NCBI GenBank assembly: GCA_023475265.1
Contig: JAMCWE010000009.1
Span: 1-40,651, forward strand
DNA: 40,651 bases
Reading direction: 5' to 3'
Origin: Bacteroidota bacterium
GTDB lineage: Bacteria; Bacteroidota; Ignavibacteria; Ignavibacteriales; Ignavibacteriaceae
The notes beneath the pieces were generated by a model, which was given only the letters and a program-made list of their open reading frames with translations, searched no databases and had not been told where the DNA came from. Both the position numbers and the translations under genes were made by a program. This document shows, one piece after another, positions 7,421 through 16,389 of this stretch. The stretch's first letter is position 1. The number at the start of each line of letters is the position of its first letter.

Positions 7421-9407
7421 AAAACATATTAACGGAGAAAATTTAAAAGGGCTGCCATCAAATGCGTATTTGGAATTAAAACCAGGTGAAGAGTATGTAC
7501 CTGTTATGCCTCCACATGTGAAAGTGCCGGAGGTTAGCTTTTATTCCGTATTAACTGGACTTATAATGGCAGTAATATTTTCTGCAGCAGCAGCTTATCT
7601 CGGGCTTAAAATAGGGCAAGTCTTTGAAGCTGCTATTCCAATTGCAATTATAGCTGTCGGATTATCAGCCGCGACAAAAAGAAAAAATGCTTTAGGTGAA
7701 AATGTTATTATACAATCCATCGGTTCAACTTCAGGAGCGGTAGTAGCCGGCGCTATCTTTACAATACCTGCTTTATATATATTAAACCTTAATGCTGAGT
7801 TTTATAAAATTTTTCTGGCTTCTTTATTCGGCGGCGTACTAGGAATTTTATTTTTAATCCCTTTCAGAAAATATTTTGTAAAAGATATGCACGGCAAATA
7901 TCCTTTCCCGGAAGCAACAGCAACAACCGAAGTTTTGGTTGCCGGCGAAAAGGGAGGAAATCAGGCTGTTGTTCTGATTGTAAGTGGAATTATAGGCGGC
8001 TTGTACGATTTTATTGTTGCCTCATTCGGTTGGTGGAACGAAGTATTTACAACACGCGTATTTCCGCTCGGAGAAAAACTTGCAAGTAAAGCAAAAATTG
8101 TTTTTAAGCTTGATGTGGGTGCTGCAGTTATGGGACTCGGTTATATTATAGGACTAAGATATGCCGCTATAATTTGTGCCGGCTCATTTGTTTCCTGGTA
8201 CGTTCTTATTCCAATAGTTGCCTACATCGGTCAAAGCCTTACCTTGCCTCTTGGCGCCAATGTTTCCTTGCTGATTAAAGATATGTCGGCTGAACAAATT
8301 TTTTCCAATTATGTCCGGCATATTGGAATAGGTGGGATCGCAATGGCAGGTATTATAGGAATAATACGCTCCTCAAAAATTATTGCCTCCGCTTTCTCTC
8401 TTGCTGTTAAAGAAATAATGGGCGCGAAAGAAATTGTTGAAGACAAATTAAGAACGCACCGCGATATCACAATGAAAATAATCGCCCTTGCAATCGTTCT
8501 TACGGCATTAAGCATATTCATATTTTTCTTCTTAGGAGTTGTCAATACTTTATTCTATGCTCTTGTTGGTTTACTTATCGTTCTTATAATTTCATTTTTA
8601 TTTACAACGGTTGCGGCAACTGCTATTGCTATTGTTGGGACAAATCCTGTATCGGGTATGACACTTATGACGTTGATTCTATCTTCAATAATTTTAGTTT
8701 CAATCGGCTTAAGCGGAACCGCAGGCATGGTTGCGGCTTTGCTGATAGGCGGTGTTGTTTGTACGGCGCTTTCAATGTCCGGCAGTTTTATTACTGATTT
8801 GAAGATAGGATATTGGCTCGGTTCATCACCTTATAAACAAGAAAGCTGGAAGTTCCTAGGGACATTGGTTTCTGCTGCAACGGTAGGTTATGTTATTTTA
8901 CTTCTCAATAATATTTACGGCTTTACCGGCCCCGATGCTTTAGTAGCGCCTCAAGCAAATGCTATGGCAGCCGTTATTAAACCTTTGATGGCGAATCAGC
9001 CTGCACCATGGATTCTTTATGTTGCCGGCGGACTTATGGCATTAATTTTAACAATGATTGGAGTGCCGGCATTAGCATTTGCTTTAGGAATGTACATACC
9101 TCTTGAGTTAAATACTCCTCTTTTAGTCGGCGGATTAATTGCTTACTTTGTTTCTACAAGAAGTAAAAACGAAAAACTTAACAAGGCACGCGGCGAAAGA
9201 GGAACGCTAATTGCTTCTGGTTTTATTGCCGGCGGAGCTTTGATGGGTGTTGTGAGTGCTTTCCTTAGAAAATTCAATGTGAATTTAGCAGTAGGTAACG
9301 ATTGGACGGACTCTCATTCTGCAGAGCTGGTTGGCTTAGTCATGTTCGCCATTCTTTGTGCTTATGTAATTTGGGATTCTATGCGCGGCAAACCGGAAGC
9401 AGAATAA
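7413..9407 (+). CDS. OPT-family oligopeptide transporter
   Basis: This 664-residue, highly hydrophobic protein has about 14-16 membrane segments. OPT-family landmarks are visible: SFYSVLTGLIMAVIFSAAAAYLG-type N-terminal segment, GLKIGQVFEAAIPIAII, the sequence ENVIIQSIGSTSG, KYPFPEATATTEVL, and SGTAGMVAALLIGGVVCTA. Members of the bacterial OPT group carry peptides or metal-ligand complexes by secondary transport. The substrate is not predictable here. Translation starts at an ATG inside the end of the preceding gene, with GGGAAAAAG upstream. A strong stem-loop follows 9 nt after the stop. Confidence 0.92.
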   Translation: MSEKHINGENLKGLPSNAYLELKPGEEYVPVMPPHVKVPEVSFYSVLTGLIMAVIFSAAAAYLGLKIGQVFEAAIPIAIIAVGLSAATKRKNALGENVIIQSIGSTSGAVVAGAIFTIPALYILNLNAEFYKIFLASLFGGVLGILFLIPFRKYFVKDMHGKYPFPEATATTEVLVAGEKGGNQAVVLIVSGIIGGLYDFIVASFGWWNEVFTTRVFPLGEKLASKAKIVFKLDVGAAVMGLGYIIGLRYAAIICAGSFVSWYVLIPIVAYIGQSLTLPLGANVSLLIKDMSAEQIFSNYVRHIGIGGIAMAGIIGIIRSSKIIASAFSLAVKEIMGAKEIVEDKLRTHRDITMKIIALAIVLTALSIFIFFFLGVVNTLFYALVGLLIVLIISFLFTTVAATAIAIVGTNPVSGMTLMTLILSSIILVSIGLSGTAGMVAALLIGGVVCTALSMSGSFITDLKIGYWLGSSPYKQESWKFLGTLVSAATVGYVILLLNNIYGFTGPDALVAPQANAMAAVIKPLMANQPAPWILYVAGGLMALILTMIGVPALAFALGMYIPLELNTPLLVGGLIAYFVSTRSKNEKLNKARGERGTLIASGFIAGGALMGVVSAFLRKFNVNLAVGNDWTDSHSAELVGLVMFAILCAYVIWDSMRGKPEAE

Positions 9408-9415
9408 TATTTTTC

Positions 9416-9448
9416 AAATGAGACTCACTTTTGAAGTGAGTCTCATTT
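9416..9448. terminator. Bidirectional terminator between the OPT gene and proS
   Basis: A perfect 15-bp inverted repeat (AAATGAGACTCACTT and its reverse complement) with a 3-nt loop TTG, ending in T-rich sequence on both strands. It lies between convergent genes, and its last base is the first base of the proS stop codon, so it can stop transcription from both sides. Confidence 0.93.
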
Positions 9449-11136
9449 TATACAAGTAATTCTTTTACTTTTCCAATCAAATCATTCAAGGCAACGTCAA
9501 ATCTTTCGCCAGACTTTCTGATCTTTACTTCAACTTTACCGTCTTTCAGCTTTTTATCTCCAACAATCACTTGCACCGGCATTCCAAGTAAATCAGCATC
9601 ATTAAATTTAAATCCTGCCTGCGCATCAACCCGGTCGTCAAACAATACTTCAATTCCGGTTTTTGTTAACTCATTATATATTTTTTCAGTCGCGTCAATA
9701 ACTTCCTGTTTCCGCATGTTCAATCCAATTAGATGAATATGAAACGGTGCGAGAGTTTTATCCCAGACCATGCCTCTTTCGTCATTATGCTGCTCGATGT
9801 AACAAGCCATTACACGCTCAACACCGATCCCATAGCTTCCCATAATGATTGGATTTTCTTTTCCGTTTTCATCTAAAAACATTGCTTTCATAGAATCGGA
9901 ATATTTTGTCCCGAGCTTAAAAATATGTCCAAGTTCAATTGAAGTAAAGACTTCAAGATTGCTGCCGCATCTGATGCAGTTTTCATTTGACTTAACAATT
10001 CTGAAATCTTCGTACTCAATGTTTTTTACATCGCGGCTCAAATCAATTCCGCCGATGTGAAAATCATTTTTGTTTGCGCCACTGTATAGGTTATTTGATT
10101 CCTTTAATCTTAAGTCAGCAATTATTCTCCCCGTAAATCCAATCGGACCAATTGAGCCTGCGTCTGCTCCAGTAATTTCTTTTAGTTCATCCGGATGGGC
10201 AGGACGAATTGTACCGCCTAAAACTTTTTCAAGCTTTGTTTCATTCACTTCATCATTGCCAAGCATTAAAATTAATACAGCTTTACCATCGTAAATATAA
10301 ACTCTAGATTTTGCACATTGAGTTTCGTCAATTTTTAAGAAAGCGCAAAGTTCATCAATAGATTTAACATTAGGAGTAGAAATTTCTTTTAAATCTTCGC
10401 TTTTACTTTCTCTCTTCTTTCCTTGTACTTTTGAAACTGCTATTTCCACATTAGCCGCATAACCGCAATGCTCGCAATAAGCAACCGTATCTTCACCAGC
10501 ATCTGACTTAACCATAAATTCTTCCGAACCAGTTCCTCCCATCGCGCCGCTTGAGGCACCAACAACAAAATATTTCAAATCGCATCTGTCGAAAATTTTT
10601 CTGTAAGCTTTATCATGGTATCCGTATGCAATATCAAGTCCTTCCCAGGTTGCGTCGAAAGTGTATGCGTCTTTCATCAAAAATTGCCTGCCGCGAATTA
10701 CACCGCTTCTCGGGCGCGCTTCATTTCTAAATTTAGTTTGAATCTGATACCAAATCTGAGGAAGTTCTTTATAAGATTTTAAAACATTCCGTGCATGATA
10801 AGTCATAATTTCTTCATGAGTTGGAGCTAAAACATAATCCCGGTTTTTTACGTGAAATAAAATATCTCCGAAAGATTCAACGCGGTTTGTTTCTTCCCAA
10901 ATTTCTCTAGGATTTAATGCTGGCAAATGAAATTCCTGCCCGCCTATCGCATTCATTTCTTCTCTAATTATTTCGGTTATCTTTCTAATTACTCTATAGC
11001 CGACAGGAAGAAAAGAATATATTCCGGCAGAGAGCATTCTTACCATTCCTGCTCTAAGCATAAGAATATGGCTTTTAACTACAGCATCATTAGGAACTTC
11101 TTTTAAAGTAGGAACAAACGATTTACTTAAACGCAT
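9448..11136 (-). CDS. proS: Prolyl-tRNA synthetase
   Basis: This 562-residue class II aminoacyl-tRNA synthetase charges tRNA-Pro. Bacterial-type ProRS features are present: N-terminal MRLSKSFVPTLKEVP, class II motif 1 region (SFLPVGYRVIRKITEII), motif 2 (FRNEARPRSGVIRGRQFLMK), the INS editing domain in the middle (about residues 220-380), motif 3 (GSYGIGVERVMACYIEQ) and the C-terminal anticodon-binding domain. The length is the family norm. It sits alone, convergent with the OPT gene and divergent from the yceH-like gene. Confidence 0.97.
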   Translation of the reverse strand: MRLSKSFVPTLKEVPNDAVVKSHILMLRAGMVRMLSAGIYSFLPVGYRVIRKITEIIREEMNAIGGQEFHLPALNPREIWEETNRVESFGDILFHVKNRDYVLAPTHEEIMTYHARNVLKSYKELPQIWYQIQTKFRNEARPRSGVIRGRQFLMKDAYTFDATWEGLDIAYGYHDKAYRKIFDRCDLKYFVVGASSGAMGGTGSEEFMVKSDAGEDTVAYCEHCGYAANVEIAVSKVQGKKRESKSEDLKEISTPNVKSIDELCAFLKIDETQCAKSRVYIYDGKAVLILMLGNDEVNETKLEKVLGGTIRPAHPDELKEITGADAGSIGPIGFTGRIIADLRLKESNNLYSGANKNDFHIGGIDLSRDVKNIEYEDFRIVKSNENCIRCGSNLEVFTSIELGHIFKLGTKYSDSMKAMFLDENGKENPIIMGSYGIGVERVMACYIEQHNDERGMVWDKTLAPFHIHLIGLNMRKQEVIDATEKIYNELTKTGIEVLFDDRVDAQAGFKFNDADLLGMPVQVIVGDKKLKDGKVEVKIRKSGERFDVALNDLIGKVKELLV

Positions 11137-11375
11137 AAATAATCCCGGTAAAATTTTTCAGATTGAAAATTGTTGAGAACTCGAATTCGAAGTTCAAAAA
11201 TAATTAAATAGAAAAGCTAATCAAAACTTGTTGTTCTGCCTTGAGGAAACGCATCATATTTAATTTATAAATCTCTAATTCTGGCTTAGGTAACCGCAGA
11301 ACTTAAGCTGCATTTATTAATGAATTTTTGATTAGATCATGCTCATCATTATATTTACAAAAAATATTTTTGAAT
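11137..11375. other. Intergenic region with a possible structured RNA
   Basis: This 239-bp gap separates the divergent proS and yceH-like genes and must hold their promoters. It contains an exact 7-bp inverted pair GTTCTGC (11233-11239) and GCAGAAC (11296-11302) enclosing further weakly paired sequence (CTTGAGG with CTTAGG). I cannot assign it to a known RNA family, and the pairing could be chance. Confidence 0.25.
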
Positions 11376-12020
11376 ATGGAATTAATACTAACATTCGAAG
11401 AAACCAGGATAATCGGCTCTTTAATTGAAAAAGAACTTACAACACCGGAATATTATCCGCTTACAATAAATGCTTTAAAGAATGCTTGCAACCAAAAATC
11501 AAATAGAAATCCGGTTGTTACTTTCGATGAGAATTTGATTGAATCTGTTCTTGAAAAATTACGTGAGAAAGCTTTAGTTACAAGAGTTACCGGCAGCGAT
11601 ATGCGTGTCGCAAAATACCGCCAGATTTTTACCGAAGAACTAAAACTCAAACCGGATGAGGTTGCCGTTATTTGCGAACTTATGAATCGAGGTCCTCAAA
11701 CTCCTGGCGAACTTAAAAACCGCGGCGGCAGGATGTTCAATTTCGAATCGCTTGCACAAGTTGATGAAGTTCTTCAAAGTTTAATGAATCGAGAAAAACC
11801 TTTTGTGGTAAAACTTCCACGGCAACCAGGAATGAAAGAATCGCGATATGCTCATCTTCTTTCAGGTGAGCCGGATATAGAAGCTGCTTCAAATATTGAA
11901 ATAGAATCCGCAGCTGGTGACGAAAGGATTTCCAATCTTGAAGAAAAAGTTGAGCTTCTTAAAAATGAATTGCAAGAATTGAAAAAACAATTCGAAGAAT
12001 TAAAATCTCAATTCGAATAA
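11376..12020 (+). CDS. YceH/DUF480-family protein with C-terminal coiled coil
   Basis: From the ATG at 11376 the protein starts MELILTFEETRIIGSLIEKE, the conserved start of the DUF480 family; an upstream start at 11328 would add 16 unconserved residues. It is about 214 residues. Family signatures are EKELTTPEYYPLTINAL, CNQKSNRNPV, MNRGPQTPGELKNR and VKLPRQPGMKESRYAHLL. Two winged-helix modules are expected. The last 35 residues form a predicted coiled coil (repeating LEEKVELLKNELQELKKQ). The family's function is not known to me. It converges on the permease gene with only 12 bp between stops. Confidence 0.85.
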   Translation: MELILTFEETRIIGSLIEKELTTPEYYPLTINALKNACNQKSNRNPVVTFDENLIESVLEKLREKALVTRVTGSDMRVAKYRQIFTEELKLKPDEVAVICELMNRGPQTPGELKNRGGRMFNFESLAQVDEVLQSLMNREKPFVVKLPRQPGMKESRYAHLLSGEPDIEAASNIEIESAAGDERISNLEEKVELLKNELQELKKQFEELKSQFE

Positions 12021-12032
12021 AGCATTCTATTT

Positions 12033-13490
12033 TTACACTTCTTCTGTTTCAAGCAATGATGATGATACCTCTTCTGGTCTTTCCATTACGAAATAGTAAA
12101 TTACAAATGAAATGAAAAATCCCACAAACCACGCATAGTCATATAAAAAGCTTAATGTTGGAACAACCAAACCGATTAACGCAATTAAAACTCCGCATGC
12201 AAGAGCGACTATTGCTTTAACATTAAAGCCGTTTTTATATTCATATTCGCCTTTACGCAAATACAAATCTTTTACAATTAACTTCGATTTTTTTACAACA
12301 TAATAATCGCAGATCAATATTCCCGCAATTGGACCAAGAAAGCTTGAGTAACCAATAAGCCATCCGAATATATATGCGCTGTAATCGGAGAGAAGCTTCC
12401 ACGGTTGAATAATAATTCCGATTACTGCAGTAATCAATCCGCCTTTTACAAAATTAATTTTCTTTGGAAATAAATTAGCAAAATCATTTGCGGGCGAAAC
12501 AACATTTGCGGCAATGTTGGTTGTTAAAGTTGCGACAATCAATGCAACAAGTGAAAGCACTATAATAACAGGATTATGAAATTTTGAAAGAAGTTCAACC
12601 GGATCCCAGATTGCTTTTCCAAAAATAATTATTGTTGCCGATGTAACAGCAACTCCGATGAATGAAAATAATGTCATGGTAGGAGGTAGTCCGATTGCTT
12701 GGCCAAGCATTTGCGCTTTTTGACTTTTTGCATATCTTGAAAAGTCCGGGATGTTTAATGATAGCGTTGCCCAATACCCGACCATTCCCGTTAATGATGG
12801 AATAAAGAATTTCCAGAATTCTCCTGTAGTTTGAAACTTACTTGGTTGACTTAGAATAGGTCCAAATCCGCCGCCTCTTTCATAAGCCCATCCTAACAGC
12901 ACCAAACCCATCACTATTAAGAAAGGCGCGCTGTAAGATTCCAACCATTTAATTGATTCGACTCCATTCACAATAAAATAAACATTCATTGCCCAGAAGA
13001 TTAAAAACGCTGCGGCAGGTCCCCACGAAAATAACGCCCACGAAGGAAATAGAATTGAGATTAAAGAATTAATAGCTTGACCGCCGACCCATGTTTGAAT
13101 TCCAAACCAACCGCATGCAACAATTGCTCTAAGAAGTGCAGGAATATTTGAACCTAAAACTCCAAACGGCGCTCTTGCAAGAATCGGAAATGGAATTCCG
13201 TACTTTGTACCTGCATGAGCATTTAGCACCATCGGAATTAGTACGATAAAATTCCCAAGAGCGATTGTCAAAATTGCCTGCCACCAATTCATTCCGCCGG
13301 CAATTAATCCGCTTGCAAGCATGTATGTCGGAATGCAGACACTCATCCCTATCCACAAGGCTGCAATATGATAAGTATCCCAGGTTCTTTCGGAAACTTT
13401 TGTAGGTGCGAGATCTTTGTTTCCTAAAATATTTTCTTCAAGATCATCCAGATTAGTCTCTATTAGTTTAGAATTAAATATTGCAGACAT
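12033..13490 (-). CDS. NCS1-family nucleobase permease (probable uracil/thymine or hydantoin importer)
   Basis: This 485-residue protein has about 12 membrane segments and the NCS1 layout: an N-terminal polar region with DLAPTKVSERTWDTYHIAALW, then WQAILTIALGNFIVLIPMVLN, and HAGTKYGIPFPILARAPFG, which is the strongest family signature. A further signature is NIPDFSRYAKSQ. NCS1 members take up uracil, cytosine, allantoin, hydantoin or related compounds with a cation. It is the last gene of the pyrimidine-degradation group, so a pyrimidine substrate is the most likely one. A CATGCAT-type palindrome lies between it and the dihydropyrimidinase gene. Confidence 0.9.
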   Translation of the reverse strand: MSAIFNSKLIETNLDDLEENILGNKDLAPTKVSERTWDTYHIAALWIGMSVCIPTYMLASGLIAGGMNWWQAILTIALGNFIVLIPMVLNAHAGTKYGIPFPILARAPFGVLGSNIPALLRAIVACGWFGIQTWVGGQAINSLISILFPSWALFSWGPAAAFLIFWAMNVYFIVNGVESIKWLESYSAPFLIVMGLVLLGWAYERGGGFGPILSQPSKFQTTGEFWKFFIPSLTGMVGYWATLSLNIPDFSRYAKSQKAQMLGQAIGLPPTMTLFSFIGVAVTSATIIIFGKAIWDPVELLSKFHNPVIIVLSLVALIVATLTTNIAANVVSPANDFANLFPKKINFVKGGLITAVIGIIIQPWKLLSDYSAYIFGWLIGYSSFLGPIAGILICDYYVVKKSKLIVKDLYLRKGEYEYKNGFNVKAIVALACGVLIALIGLVVPTLSFLYDYAWFVGFFISFVIYYFVMERPEEVSSSLLETEEV

Positions 13491-13561
13491 GATTATCCTT
13501 TAATCTATGATGAAATAAATTTCTAAAATCTTATAATAAAATCTGAAGAACTTATCACAAC

Positions 13562-13638
13562 ATGATTGCATGTTCGCATGAATGCATGAAAAAAATTTAT
13601 GAACATACAGTCATACTTTCATGCATCCATGCTTCTTT
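13562..13638. repeat. CATGCAT-type imperfect palindrome after the hydA stop codon
   Basis: Arms GCATGAATGCATGAAA (13576-13591) and TTTCATGCATCCATGC (13617-13632) pair at 15 of 16 positions around a 25-nt loop, with extra CATG words on the left. It ends 6 nt from the hydA stop codon (minus strand). Related copies occur at 17789, 28424 and 30744. Confidence 0.8.
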
Positions 13639-15027
13639 CTACTTCCATGCGCCCGCATACGCATCACGTTTAATAAAATTTCCTCGTCCGGCTCTTCCTA
13701 AAAACTTATCATCTCGAATAATTGCTTCTCCTCTAGAAAAAACAGTATCGATATTACCTTTAACTTTTTTTCCTTCGTACATCGAATAATCAACTGCCAT
13801 GTGGTGAGTCTTAACCGAAATGGTATAATCTTTTTCTGGATCCCAAATAACTATATCTGCATCTGCGCCAACTGTAATTGATCCCTTCCTCGGATAGAGA
13901 CCAAACATTTTTGCCGGCGTAGTTGAAGTTAATTCCACCCAGCGGTTTAACGAAATTTTTCCTTGTCTAACTCCGCCGTCAAACATTAATTGCATTCTAT
14001 GTTCAATGCCTGGTCCTCCATTAGGAATTTTTGTAAAATCATTTTTGCCAAGTTCTTTTTGTTCTTTGAAACAAAACGGGCAATGATCTGTAGAAACAAC
14101 TTGCAAAGTATTTTTTTTCAAACCAGCCCATAACTTTTCCTGGTTCCACTTTTCTCTGAGCGGTGGAGTGAAAACTACTTTTGCATCTTCAAAGCCCGGC
14201 TTGTTCATATCATCAAGCGATAGGAAAAGATACTGCGGGCAAGTTTCAGCATAAACCGGCAGTCCTTTATCTCGCGCTTCAGAGACTTTTTCAAGCGCAT
14301 CGTTGCTTGAAAGATGAACTATATAAACCGGTGCACCTGCCATTTCTGCAAGTGCTATCGATCTATTAACTGCTTCTCCTTCGGCAGTAGTTGGACGTGT
14401 AAGAGCATGATATATTGGTGCCGTTTTTCCTTCCGCCAATGCTTGCTGCACAATTACATCAATTACATTTCCATTCTCCGCATGCATACAAACTAAGGCG
14501 CCGGTTTTAGAAGTGTGTTTCATCGCGCGGAAAATTGTTGCGTCGTCAACCATTAAAGCATTTGGATATGCCATGAACAATTTAAAACTTGTAATACCTT
14601 CGCGAACCATATCACTCATGTCTTCTAAATGAGCTACGGGAAGATCAGTAACAATCATATGAAAACCGTAATCAATGGTTGCCTTGCCATCAGCTTTTTT
14701 CCACCAGGTATCAAGCGCATTACGCATACGTGTTCCCCTGCTTTGTGTTGCAAAATCAATAATACAAGTAGTTCCGCCGAAAGCCGCGGCTTTTGTTCCG
14801 GTATAAAAATCATCGCATGAAGTAGTTCCCCCGAACGGCATATCGAGATGAGTATGAACATCTATGCCGCCGGGAATAACATATTTCCCTTTCGCATCGA
14901 TTACATCATCGGCACCGATGTTAAGGCTGGAGCCGATGGTTGTAATTTTATTTTTTTCAATGAAAACATCGGCAGTGTAATCCTGCTCTGCCGTAATTAT
15001 TCTCCCGTTTTTTATTAAGGTTGACAT
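13639..15027 (-). CDS. hydA: Dihydropyrimidinase (D-hydantoinase family)
   Basis: This 462-residue cyclic amidohydrolase opens the ring of dihydrouracil or dihydrothymine to give N-carbamoyl-beta-amino acids. Visible active-site elements are the metal ligands His58 and His60 in GGIDVHTHLDMPFGG, the carbamylated Lys149 in SFKLFMAY, His in MHAENG, His in IVHLSS, and Asp in STDHCPF. The length fits the family (about 460). It follows PreA with a 21-bp gap, so it is co-transcribed with it. Hydantoinases and dihydropyrimidinases are hard to separate by sequence; the neighbours favour dihydropyrimidinase. Confidence 0.95.
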   Translation of the reverse strand: MSTLIKNGRIITAEQDYTADVFIEKNKITTIGSSLNIGADDVIDAKGKYVIPGGIDVHTHLDMPFGGTTSCDDFYTGTKAAAFGGTTCIIDFATQSRGTRMRNALDTWWKKADGKATIDYGFHMIVTDLPVAHLEDMSDMVREGITSFKLFMAYPNALMVDDATIFRAMKHTSKTGALVCMHAENGNVIDVIVQQALAEGKTAPIYHALTRPTTAEGEAVNRSIALAEMAGAPVYIVHLSSNDALEKVSEARDKGLPVYAETCPQYLFLSLDDMNKPGFEDAKVVFTPPLREKWNQEKLWAGLKKNTLQVVSTDHCPFCFKEQKELGKNDFTKIPNGGPGIEHRMQLMFDGGVRQGKISLNRWVELTSTTPAKMFGLYPRKGSITVGADADIVIWDPEKDYTISVKTHHMAVDYSMYEGKKVKGNIDTVFSRGEAIIRDDKFLGRAGRGNFIKRDAYAGAWK

Positions 15028-15048
15028 ATTTACTCCTTAAAAAAATTT

Positions 15049-16368
15049 TTAATGAATTTCAATTCCATGTTTCTTCTGGAACTCACCAAGATTTTCCCAC
15101 GTCAATGGTATATTTTCATTTTTATATTCTTTCATTAACTCGTTCCATGTTTTGCTTTCGGATTTATCGTCAACTCTTACCATCGAAATACAATCTTCAA
15201 CAGGACAAACCAATGAGCAAAGCGAACAGCCAACGCAATCGCTTTCTCTAACTACCGTTTTGTTATGCCCGTTCACCGGAATCAGATCGATGCATTGATG
15301 CGCGCCGTCTTCGCAGGCAATGTAGCAAAGATTGCAGTGAATGCATTTCTTCTGATCAATTCTTGCAACTGTTTTATGGAGAAGATTGAAATTGCCGAAA
15401 TCGTCAATCTGCTCTAAAGATTTTCCACGGAAATCTTTGATCGAAGAAAATCCTTTTGATTCCATCCAGTTTGTTAAACCCTCAATCATATCTTTTACGA
15501 TTCTAAATCCGTAATGCATTACCGCGGTGCATACTTGAACGCTTGAAGCGCCGAGCAAAATAAATTCAACAGCGTCTTTCCAATTCGTAATTCCGCCAAT
15601 TGCGGAAATCGGAAGATTCACATCTTTATCGCGTGCTACTTGAGATACGAGGTGAAGCGCTATCGGTTTTACAGCCGCACCTGCATATCCGCCGTGTCCA
15701 CTCTTGCCCGCAACGCTCGGCATAATCTGGAAAGTATCGAGGTCAACTCCGATGATGCTGTTTATTGTATTGATCAATGAAATTCCGTCCGCCTTAGCTG
15801 CTTTTGCCGCACGAGCCGGATAAACAATATCGCTGACATTCGGTGTAAGTTTTACAAGCACCGGAATTGTTGAAACTTCAACAACCCATTCGGTTATCAT
15901 CTTGCAATATTCCGGAACCTGCCCGACAGCAGAACCCATTCCTCTTTCGCTCATTCCGTGGGGACAGCCGTAGTTCAATTCTATTCCATCGCAGCCGGTA
16001 TCAATCGAACGCTTCACAATCTCATGCCACGTTTCTCTTTTCGATTCAACCATCAAAGAAACAACAACTGCATTATTAGGGAACAATCTTTTAGTTTCAG
16101 CTATCTCCTTAAAATTTTTTTCAATCGGTCTATCGCTTATCAATTCAATATTATTCAACCCGATAATTTTCTGACCGTTATAATCGTAGCCGCCGTAGCG
16201 GTTACAAACATTCATTACCGGCTCGCCGATAGTTTTCCAAACAGCTCCTCCCCAGCCCTGCTCAAATGCTTTGCAGACTTGATAAACAGAATTTGTCGGT
16301 GGTGCAGATGCCAGCCAAAACGGATTTGGTGATTTTATTCCGCCGCAGTTTGTTGAAAGATCAGCCAT
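15049..16368 (-). CDS. preA: NAD-dependent dihydropyrimidine dehydrogenase, subunit PreA
   Basis: This 439-residue protein is the FMN and pyrimidine-binding subunit that reduces uracil or thymine to the 5,6-dihydro form. The TIM-barrel part begins with NCGGIKSPNPFWLASAPP; the active-site Cys lies in YGCPHGMSERGMG. The C-terminus carries two ferredoxin-type [4Fe-4S] motifs, CIHCNLCYIAC (from residue 342) and CVGCSLCSLVC (from residue 378). This is the organisation of bacterial PreA and of the C-terminal half of mammalian dihydropyrimidine dehydrogenase. It lies 21 bp after preT and 21 bp before hydA. Confidence 0.96.
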   Translation of the reverse strand: MADLSTNCGGIKSPNPFWLASAPPTNSVYQVCKAFEQGWGGAVWKTIGEPVMNVCNRYGGYDYNGQKIIGLNNIELISDRPIEKNFKEIAETKRLFPNNAVVVSLMVESKRETWHEIVKRSIDTGCDGIELNYGCPHGMSERGMGSAVGQVPEYCKMITEWVVEVSTIPVLVKLTPNVSDIVYPARAAKAAKADGISLINTINSIIGVDLDTFQIMPSVAGKSGHGGYAGAAVKPIALHLVSQVARDKDVNLPISAIGGITNWKDAVEFILLGASSVQVCTAVMHYGFRIVKDMIEGLTNWMESKGFSSIKDFRGKSLEQIDDFGNFNLLHKTVARIDQKKCIHCNLCYIACEDGAHQCIDLIPVNGHNKTVVRESDCVGCSLCSLVCPVEDCISMVRVDDKSESKTWNELMKEYKNENIPLTWENLGEFQKKHGIEIH

Positions 16369-16389
16369 TGAATCTCCTAAAAGAAAATT

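Noticed and set aside
9845-10294. Plus-strand ORFs inside proS
   Set aside because: Antisense frames without a domain or ribosome-binding site; proS is fully conserved across this region.
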